NCBI RefSeq assembly: GCF_002863305.2
Contig: NZ_CP136962.1
Span: forward strand, 1,550,001 to 1,614,000
Direction: 5' to 3'
DNA from: Neisseria perflava
GTDB taxonomy: Bacteria; Pseudomonadota; Gammaproteobacteria; Burkholderiales; Neisseriaceae
Length of the DNA: 64,000 nucleotides
The position numbers and the translations under genes are program-made. Within the stretch, counting starts at the first letter, position 1, and every line of letters starts with the position of its first letter. The notes under the pieces are model-generated. The model was not told where the DNA came from. It was given only the letters and a program-made list of their open reading frames with translations, and searched no databases. Shown piece by piece: positions 57,828-64,000 of this stretch.

Positions 57828-58871
57828 CTATTTATTAATCACAGACTGACGCCAGATGGTTTCCCCAACGACCTTGACTGTCTGAACCGCACAGGTCAGA
57901 TGTTCGATGTATTGGAACAGCAAATCCGCCGCCATCGCGCCCATACGCAGATACGGCAGTTCAGTACTGGTCAACGGCGGAAACAGCGTCTCCGCAATCG
58001 CGCTGTGGTTATCATATCCGGCAACAGAGACTTGCTCGGGAACCCGCACGCCGCGCGTCCTCAAAATCCCGTACACGCGCACTGCCATTTCATCGTTACC
58101 GCAGCAAATTACCGTCGGCGGAAGCGGCAAAGACAGCAGCTTCAAAATAGCCGAAATCAAAGACCCGCTGTCGTTACTGAAGTCAGGATAACCAGTTTGC
58201 ACCAAATCAGGATCGAAGACAATATCCGCATCAGCCAAAGCACGGCGGTATCCGGCCAATCTCAATCTCGTCGCTTCCACGCCCGGCTGCAAAGTCACAT
58301 AAGCAATCCGTTTGTGTCCGCTTTGAATAATTCGGCGCACCAAGCCATACTGCCCTGCTTCGTCGTCCGGCAAAACCGACGGCGTACCTGCCAAATCAAA
58401 ACAGTTGACCAACACCATCGGGCAACGGTTGGGCACTTCCGGCAGCAATACTTCCTGATGGAAACCTGCCACATATAAAATCCCCTCGGCACGATGTTCC
58501 ATAAAGGTACGGATCAGCGGCTCCATCTGACCGGGCTGCCCCGGCTTGTTGTCGATGTCGGCAATCATCAAAATCTTGCCTTGTGCGCGAATCTGCTGCT
58601 GAATGCCCTTAATCAAGAACATATCCGGTATGCCGTGTCCGCCCGTATTCTCGCCTGTCCGCGAAATGGCGCCGGTAATCAGACCGACCAATCCGGAACG
58701 GTGTGAGCGCATAATCCTTGCCGCAGAAGACGGGATATAGCCCAAAGCAGCAATCGCTGTTTCTACTTTGGAACGGGTTTTATCACTGACCGGCGCATCG
58801 CCGTTAATCACCCGGCTGACCGTCTTGGGAGATACCCCGGCATAAGCAGCGACATCATAAATTGTAGCCAT
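57828..58871 (-). CDS. LacI-family transcriptional repressor
   Basis: A 347-residue regulator. Helix-turn-helix and hinge: MATIYDVAAYAGVSPKTVSRVINGDAPVSDKTRSKVETAIAALGYIPS, then a periplasmic-binding-protein-like sugar-sensing domain. ATG at 58871 fits the family start; an upstream in-frame start adds seven non-conserved residues. It lies between the MFS sugar transporter and divergent pgi, both probable targets. It is GntR/GalR-like but the effector is unknown. Confidence 0.92.
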   Translation of the reverse strand: MATIYDVAAYAGVSPKTVSRVINGDAPVSDKTRSKVETAIAALGYIPSSAARIMRSHRSGLVGLITGAISRTGENTGGHGIPDMFLIKGIQQQIRAQGKILMIADIDNKPGQPGQMEPLIRTFMEHRAEGILYVAGFHQEVLLPEVPNRCPMVLVNCFDLAGTPSVLPDDEAGQYGLVRRIIQSGHKRIAYVTLQPGVEATRLRLAGYRRALADADIVFDPDLVQTGYPDFSNDSGSLISAILKLLSLPLPPTVICCGNDEMAVRVYGILRTRGVRVPEQVSVAGYDNHSAIAETLFPPLTSTELPYLRMGAMAADLLFQYIEHLTCAVQTVKVVGETIWRQSVINK

Positions 58872-59122
58872 CTTACGGACCCGCCCCGACAAGATTTCAA
58901 TAATGTTACATAGGATAACACAGCAGACATCGGTGTCATACCCCCTTTTTTACAGAAACTTGATGATAATCAACCATTTCTATTGCATTTTGCATACATT
59001 TCTTAAGCAAAACCAACCCTACCACCTCCCAAAAGTTGTGCAAATTTGTTAAACTACAAACAACTATAAAAAGCAGAAAATAGATACCCTGCTTGTTTAC
59101 CGTTACATACTAAGGAAACAAG

Positions 59123-60763
59123 ATGTCCGCATACTCAGACGCATGGCAGGCCTTGGAAGCCCATCATGCCGATACTCAACGTGTCACCCTGCGCGAACGC
59201 TTCGACGCAGATGCCGAACGTTTCAACAATATGCACGAAATTCTGCATGGTTTGTTATTTGATTACAGCAAAAACTGCCTAGATGAAAACACCCTTGATT
59301 TATTGTGCCAACTGGCCGAAGCGGCCGATTTGCCACAATATATGCAGGCCATGAGCAACGGTGAAAAAATCAACACCAGCGAACACCGCGCCGTCCTCCA
59401 CACTGCCCTGCGCCTGCCTGCCAATGCCAAACCTGTTTACGTTGACGGCGAAAACATCGTGCCCAATGTTCATCATGAACTCAACCGCACCCTCGAATTC
59501 GCACGCCAACTCCTAGACGGCACCCACGCAGGCATTACCGGCAAACCGATTACCGACTTGGTTCACATCGGTATCGGCGGCTCCGATTTAGGCCCGCGCA
59601 TGGCCACACAGGCTCTACAACCCTATTGGCAAAACATCCGCGTCCACTTTGTCAGCAACTCCGATGATGCCGATCTGACCCAAACCCTTCTCGGCCTCAA
59701 CCCCGAAACCACCATATTCAGCATTGCCAGCAAATCGTTCCGCACACCGGAAACCCTGCTCAATGCCTATGCGGCGCGTACTTGGTACCGCGATGCAGGT
59801 TTGCCTGATTCCGGCATCTACCGCCACTTCTGCGCCATTTCCGCCGATGTGGCCGCAGCCCAAAACTTCGGTATCTCCCCCGACAAAGTCTTCGCCATGT
59901 CCGACTGGGTCGGCGGCCGCTATTCCGTCTGGTCGCCCATCGGCCTGCCGCTGATGGTTGCCGTCGGCGAAAAAGCATTCCGCAAAATGCTGACCGGCGC
60001 ACACGCGATGGACACCCATTTCTTCGAAACACCATTCCGTCGCAACATTCCCGTCCTGATGGCGCTCATCAATGTTTGGTACAACAACTTCCAACATTCA
60101 GACGGCCAAACCGTTGTCCCATACAGCCACAACATGCGCCTCTTTACCCCGTGGCTCAACCAGCTCGATATGGAAAGCCTCGGCAAACAGCGTACTTCAG
60201 ACGGCCAACCCGTTTCCTGCACCACCGGCGGCATTGTCTTCGGCGATGAAGGCGTCAACTGCCAACATGCCTACTTCCAGCTTCTGCACCAAGGCACGCG
60301 TCTGATTCCCGTCGATTTCATCGTCCCCATGACCACAATCTACGGCAACCATCGCCAACACCGCTTTACCGTTGCCAATGCCTTCGCCCAAGCCGAAGCG
60401 CTGATGAAAGGCAAGACCTTAGACGAAGTGCAAATCGAATTGGCCGCCCTGCCCCAAGAAGAACGCGACCGCCTTGCACCGCAAAAAGAATTCCCGGGCA
60501 ACCGCCCGAGCAACAGTCTGCTCATCGACAGCCTGACGCCTTTCAACCTCGGCATGCTGATGGCCGCTTACGAACACCGCACCTTCGTACAGGGTGTGAT
60601 TTGGCGTATCAACCCCTTCGACCAATGGGGCGTAGAATACGGTAAAGAACTGGCCAAAACCATCGAACCCGAACTCGAACGCGGCACACCGGCACACGAC
60701 AGCTCCACCAACGGTCTGATTGCCTTCTACCGCAACTGCAACGCAGCATCGAAGGCCGTCTGA
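59123..60763 (+). CDS. pgi: Glucose-6-phosphate isomerase
   Basis: Interconverts glucose-6-phosphate and fructose-6-phosphate. The 546-residue protein carries GIGGSDLGPRMATQAL, SKSFRTPETL, SDWVGGRYSVWSPIGLPL, catalytic Glu in the HxxD/E segment (QHSDGQTVVPYSHNMRLF), and FDQWGVEYGKELA. The upstream gap (58872-59122) has TTGTTAAACTACAAACAACTATAAA, which may hold the promoter and a LacI-type site. Its end overlaps a DUS copy. Confidence 0.97.
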   Translation: MSAYSDAWQALEAHHADTQRVTLRERFDADAERFNNMHEILHGLLFDYSKNCLDENTLDLLCQLAEAADLPQYMQAMSNGEKINTSEHRAVLHTALRLPANAKPVYVDGENIVPNVHHELNRTLEFARQLLDGTHAGITGKPITDLVHIGIGGSDLGPRMATQALQPYWQNIRVHFVSNSDDADLTQTLLGLNPETTIFSIASKSFRTPETLLNAYAARTWYRDAGLPDSGIYRHFCAISADVAAAQNFGISPDKVFAMSDWVGGRYSVWSPIGLPLMVAVGEKAFRKMLTGAHAMDTHFFETPFRRNIPVLMALINVWYNNFQHSDGQTVVPYSHNMRLFTPWLNQLDMESLGKQRTSDGQPVSCTTGGIVFGDEGVNCQHAYFQLLHQGTRLIPVDFIVPMTTIYGNHRQHRFTVANAFAQAEALMKGKTLDEVQIELAALPQEERDRLAPQKEFPGNRPSNSLLIDSLTPFNLGMLMAAYEHRTFVQGVIWRINPFDQWGVEYGKELAKTIEPELERGTPAHDSSTNGLIAFYRNCNAASKAV

Positions 60764-60838
60764 AAATAAAATATCCGTAAGACAAGCACTCTGCCTGTCT
60801 TACGGACATTTCAAAACCTGATCGGCTTGTTCCAACAA

Positions 60839-60881
60839 AAGGCTGTCTGAAACTTAATTTGCTAAAGTTTCAGACGGCCTC
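60839..60881 (+). terminator. Degenerate paired-DUS terminator
   Basis: GGCTGTCTGAAACTT with AAGTTTCAGACGGCCT-type arm; the first arm has C to T in the uptake core, leaving a G-T pair in the stem. Confidence 0.65.
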
Positions 60882-60968
60882 TCATTATTCGATAAAGATA
60901 ACAGAAGTTCATTCGCCATATCCCCCATCTTTGCTACAATATCCCTTTTCTTTTTTATTGATTTCACT

Positions 60969-62246
60969 ATGACAACCGCACCCCAATCCGGCACTTGGCG
61001 CAAGATTTTCTCGCGCAGTATGCTGATTTGTATCTTTACAGGCTTCACTTCGGGGCTGCCGCTTTATTTCTTGATCAACCTGATTCCAGCATGGTTGCGC
61101 AGTGAACACGTCGAGTTGAAAACCATCGGCCTGATGGCACTTATCGGGCTGCCTTTTACTTGGAAATTTATCTGGTCTCCCGTCATTGATTTGGTCAGAT
61201 TACCTTTTTTAGGACGGCGGCGCGGCTGGATGCTGGTTACGCAAATTGGTTTGCTGCTGACCTTGCTCATTTACGCCTTCCTAAATCCTGCTCAGCATTT
61301 ATATGTAATTATGGGCTTATCGTTGGTGGTCGCCTTTTTTTCTGCCAGCCAAGATATTGTATTGGATGCTTTTCGTCGCGAAATTTTGTCAGATGAAGAA
61401 TTAGGCTTAGGCAACTCTATCCACGTCAACGCCTACCGTATCGCCGCTTTGGTACCCGGCTCGCTCAGCTTGATTTTGGCCGACTTGATGCCTTGGCACA
61501 ATGTATTCATCATCACGGCGCTGTTTATGTTACCCGGCCTGCTGATGACTTTGTTCTTAGCCAAAGAACCCGATATTCCACCATCTGTGTCGCGTACATT
61601 TGCCCAAACAGTCTCTGACCCTTTCAGTGAGTTTTTCTCCCGCAAAGGCATCAAACAAGCTGTATTGGTGTTGCTGTTTATCTTCCTCTACAAACTGGGC
61701 GACAGTATGGCGACTTCTCTGGCAACGCCGTTTTATTTGGACATGGGCTTCAGCAAAACCGACATCGGCCTGATTGCCAAAAATGCCGGTTTATGGCCTG
61801 CTGTCATTGCCGGTATTGTAGGCGGCATTTGGATGTTGAAACTCGGTATCAACAGGGCTTTGTGGGTTTTCGGTATAGCCCAATGGGTAACGATTCTAGG
61901 CTTTGCCTGGCTGGCGGGTTTCGGTAAATTTGAAACCATTACCCTGACGGAACAAATGATGCTTGCGGCCGTGATTGGTGCAGAAGCAGCAGGCGTAGGT
62001 CTGGGTACAGCGGCGTTTGTTGCCTATATGGCTCGTGAAACCAATCCTGCATTTACGGCCACACAATTAGCCCTCTTTACCAGCCTGTCAGCCGTTCCAC
62101 GTACATTTATCAATGCTTCGGCAGGCTATCTGATTGAAGCGATGGGTTACTTTAATTTCTACTGGCTGTGTTTCGCTTTGGGCATACCGGGCATGTTGTT
62201 GCTGTTTAAAGTGGCACCATGGAATGGCGAAAAAGTGAGTAACTAG
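60969..62246 (+). CDS. ampG: AmpG-family muropeptide permease
   Basis: Imports anhydro-muropeptides released during growth for cell-wall recycling. The 425-residue protein has twelve membrane helices and the AmpG pattern FTSGLPLYFLINLIPAWLR, WKFIWSPVIDLV, ASQDIVLDAFRREIL and YRIAALVPGSLSLILAD. AmpG efficiency sets how much cytotoxic peptidoglycan monomer Neisseria releases; commensals release less than gonococci. Confidence 0.93.
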   Translation: MTTAPQSGTWRKIFSRSMLICIFTGFTSGLPLYFLINLIPAWLRSEHVELKTIGLMALIGLPFTWKFIWSPVIDLVRLPFLGRRRGWMLVTQIGLLLTLLIYAFLNPAQHLYVIMGLSLVVAFFSASQDIVLDAFRREILSDEELGLGNSIHVNAYRIAALVPGSLSLILADLMPWHNVFIITALFMLPGLLMTLFLAKEPDIPPSVSRTFAQTVSDPFSEFFSRKGIKQAVLVLLFIFLYKLGDSMATSLATPFYLDMGFSKTDIGLIAKNAGLWPAVIAGIVGGIWMLKLGINRALWVFGIAQWVTILGFAWLAGFGKFETITLTEQMMLAAVIGAEAAGVGLGTAAFVAYMARETNPAFTATQLALFTSLSAVPRTFINASAGYLIEAMGYFNFYWLCFALGIPGMLLLFKVAPWNGEKVSN

Positions 62247-62275
62247 ATTGCCAGTCTAAAACATATAGCAAAACA

Positions 62276-62305
62276 AAAGGCCGTCTGAATGGTTCAGACG
62301 GCCTT
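62276..62305. terminator. Paired-DUS terminator between ampG and hpf
   Basis: AAAAGGCCGTCTGAA-TGG-TTCAGACGGCCTTT; 3-nt loop region, converging genes. Confidence 0.85.
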
Positions 62306-62320
62306 TATCATACAAACATT

Positions 62321-62635
62321 TTATTCTGCTTCAGGTTTGACAGTGCTGCGGACATCGCCGCTTTTTTCTTTATGTTTCAAAACAGCGCGGTCGAGTTTGT
62401 CCATCAAAACATCAATCGCAGCGTACATATCCTGTTCAATCGCTTCAACGTGCAAATCTTTGCCTGCCAGATGGACATCGGCTTCGGCTTTTTGGCTGAC
62501 TTTTTCCACCGAGAGCGTGATGGTCACGGAAATGATGTTGTCGGCGTGGCGGCTGATTCGTGCCAACTTGTCGGAAACGTAGTTTTTGATGGCTTCGGTA
62601 ACATCAAAATTCAGACCGGTGATTTTCAGATTCAT
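62321..62635 (-). CDS. hpf: Ribosome hibernation-promoting factor
   Basis: A 104-residue short-type HPF that joins ribosomes into inactive 100S dimers. MNLKITGLNFDVTEAIKNYVSDKLARISRH and the basic KLDRAVLKHKEK end are typical. It is the gene after rpoN, a conserved pairing in Proteobacteria. Confidence 0.95.
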   Translation of the reverse strand: MNLKITGLNFDVTEAIKNYVSDKLARISRHADNIISVTITLSVEKVSQKAEADVHLAGKDLHVEAIEQDMYAAIDVLMDKLDRAVLKHKEKSGDVRSTVKPEAE

Positions 62636-62684
62636 GATACAGCTCCTTCGGTTGGTTAGTCCGTCAAAACGGATCGGAATATAT

Positions 62685-64000
62685 CTACTCGGTAAATTTT
62701 CGTTTGTGTGCCGGCGGGATGTCTAATGATTCTCTATATTTAGCCACTGTACGTCTGGCGATTTCAATGCCGCGTTGTTTTAATAATTTGACGAGGGCCT
62801 CGTCCGAATAAGGTTTGCTGCTGTCTTCACTTTCAATCAGCTGGCTCAAGACAGCTTTGATTGCGCCTTGGCTGAACCCTTCGCCCTCATCGTCGGCATT
62901 GACTGCCTGTGTGAAGAAATAGCGTAACGCAAACAGGCCGCGCGGGCAAGACAAATATTTCTGGTTGGCGGCGCGCGAAATGGTGCTTTCCGCCAAACCC
63001 AATTCGGCAGCGGCATCTTTCATCAGCATGGGCGACAGGCCGATTTCGCCGAAGATGAAAAAATCTTCCTGATTTTTGACAATATACTCGGCAAGGCGGA
63101 GGACTGTGCTTTTGCGCAGTTCCAAAGAATCAATGCGCTGTTTGGCTTCGCTGATTTTTTCCTTCCACTCCGGCGCACCCTCTTCCGCCGATTTCATCAG
63201 GTCGCAATATTCCTGATTGAGCTGCAGCTTCGGCCAGGCCGCTTCGTTGCTGATGACTTCCCAGCCGTCCTTGCCCTCTTTCACCCAAACGTCAGGCTGA
63301 ATATAAGGCGTGGGGGTGGCAGAAGCGAAGCCGTAAGCCGGATAAGGATTCAAGCCGGCAATCATATCGAGTGCGGCTTCTATGGTTTCACTGTCGGCCT
63401 GGGGATAAAGTTTGCGGAAACGCAGAACGTTTTGTTTGCGGTTTTTGCCCAAATCTTGAAGCGAACTTTGCACCAAATGCGCGGCCATTTGTCTAGCCGG
63501 AGAAGCCGGCAAACGCATTAATTGCAGCATGAGCGACTCGGTCAAGTCGGCCGCAGCCACGCCGGGCGGATCAAAGGTTTGCAATACATCCAGCGCATTT
63601 TGCAGGGCTTCTTCGTCCAGCATCCATTCCAACGGCGTGTGGTCGATGATTTCTTCGAGGCTGTCGGTGAGGTAGCCTTGTTCGTCCAAAAAATCAATCA
63701 AGACGTGAACATAGGCCGCTTCCACTTGCGAGAGCGGATGCTCGCACACTTGGGCATGCAGATAGTGTTTGAAATCCTCTTCTTCGGCGATGTTGCTCCA
63801 AATATCTTCGGCATCGTCGCCGCTCAACTGCTGACCTGCGCGCGGCATGGTTACCGCACGGTTGAGTCCGCTATCGGCAAACTCATCGGTTTCCGGACGC
63901 TCAAGCAGAGGATTGTCTGACAACCAGTCTTCCACTTCGCGCTCAAGCTCAAGACCCGACATCTGCAAGATGCGCAAAGACTGCTGCAGCCGCTGGTTGA
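62685..64000 (-). CDS. rpoN: RNA polymerase sigma-54 factor, 5' end outside window
   Basis: Directs transcription from -24/-12 promoters with activators such as PilR. About 437 residues are visible, open to the window edge. Region I continues in from the edge (QRLQQSLRILQMSGLELEREVEDWL), the acidic region II and core-binding domain follow, and the DNA-binding C-terminus is whole, with the helix-turn-helix AAAELGLAESTISRAANQKYL and the RpoN box ARRTVAKYRE. No frameshift or stop is seen, in contrast to the truncated remnant in N. meningitidis and N. gonorrhoeae. Confidence 0.95.
   Translation of the reverse strand, partial: NQRLQQSLRILQMSGLELEREVEDWLSDNPLLERPETDEFADSGLNRAVTMPRAGQQLSGDDAEDIWSNIAEEEDFKHYLHAQVCEHPLSQVEAAYVHVLIDFLDEQGYLTDSLEEIIDHTPLEWMLDEEALQNALDVLQTFDPPGVAAADLTESLMLQLMRLPASPARQMAAHLVQSSLQDLGKNRKQNVLRFRKLYPQADSETIEAALDMIAGLNPYPAYGFASATPTPYIQPDVWVKEGKDGWEVISNEAAWPKLQLNQEYCDLMKSAEEGAPEWKEKISEAKQRIDSLELRKSTVLRLAEYIVKNQEDFFIFGEIGLSPMLMKDAAAELGLAESTISRAANQKYLSCPRGLFALRYFFTQAVNADDEGEGFSQGAIKAVLSQLIESEDSSKPYSDEALVKLLKQRGIEIARRTVAKYRESLDIPPAHKRKFTE

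Overview
The window is Neisseria chromosome, most likely from a commensal of the N. subflava / N. flavescens / N. mucosa type. The 10-base DNA uptake core GCCGTCTGAA occurs many dozens of times, nearly always preceded by AG (the AG-DUS dialect) and only rarely by AT (the meningococcal/gonococcal dialect). Gene content agrees: the sigma-54 gene rpoN and the pilS/pilR two-component pair are intact (they are decayed in the pathogens), and the place after fba that holds the factor H binding protein gene in N. meningitidis holds a family 2 glycosyltransferase instead. I saw no Correia element, no dRS3 repeat, no CRISPR array and no prophage.

Layout. 1-8 kb: aroE (5' end missing), mtgA, pncB, an M23 murein endopeptidase, an RpfE-like protein, an LPS heptosyltransferase, then queF behind a preQ1-I riboswitch and the queuosine-precursor transporter yhhQ. 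8.1-12.1 kb: a transposon-like segment bounded by 19-bp perfect inverted repeats that match IS1106-type ends. It carries an old yellow enzyme, a divergent LysR regulator and two lipoprotein genes, and it splits a DUS terminator. 12.1-19 kb: ubiM, rpmA/rplU, ispB, a UPF0756 protein, tRNA-Arg(CCT), an NO-response cluster (nnrS, hemerythrin protein, nsrR), a small membrane protein and a CAT-anticodon tRNA. 19-29.6 kb: folP, ETF-ubiquinone oxidoreductase, tonB-exbB-exbD, xerC with a thioesterase, fba, a glycosyltransferase, fhs. 29.8-31.4 kb: an EamA transporter whose last 113 bp are repeated on the far side of an unrecognised 292-residue gene. 31.4-40.6 kb: a polyamine-binding lipoprotein, rpsT, pldA, a DUF502 protein, aspS, a PIG-L deacetylase, lpxH, serB. 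40.6-41.8 kb: a protein-free kilobase holding two candidate small RNAs with CU-rich anti-Shine-Dalgarno loops. 41.8-50.5 kb: argC, a small exported protein, a LexA-like regulator behind an array of putative operator half-sites, erpA, a zinc-ribbon membrane protein, priA, dsbC, gpmA, rsmJ. 50.5-64 kb: pilR, pilS, parC, a sugar MFS transporter, a LacI regulator, pgi, ampG, hpf and the 3' part of rpoN, which runs off the window.

Functional links: PilS, PilR and RpoN form a complete sigma-54 circuit, which in commensals drives pilin transcription. NsrR, NnrS and the hemerythrin protein form a nitric-oxide group. TonB/ExbB/ExbD energise outer-membrane receptors. MtgA, the M23 peptidase and AmpG act on peptidoglycan synthesis, cleavage and recycling. 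LpxH, the heptosyltransferase and PldA act on the outer membrane. UbiM and IspB serve ubiquinone synthesis, and ETF-QO passes electrons to it.

Most operons end in paired inverted DUS copies that double as intrinsic terminators; these are listed individually. All family assignments come from reading the translated sequences; no database search was possible.
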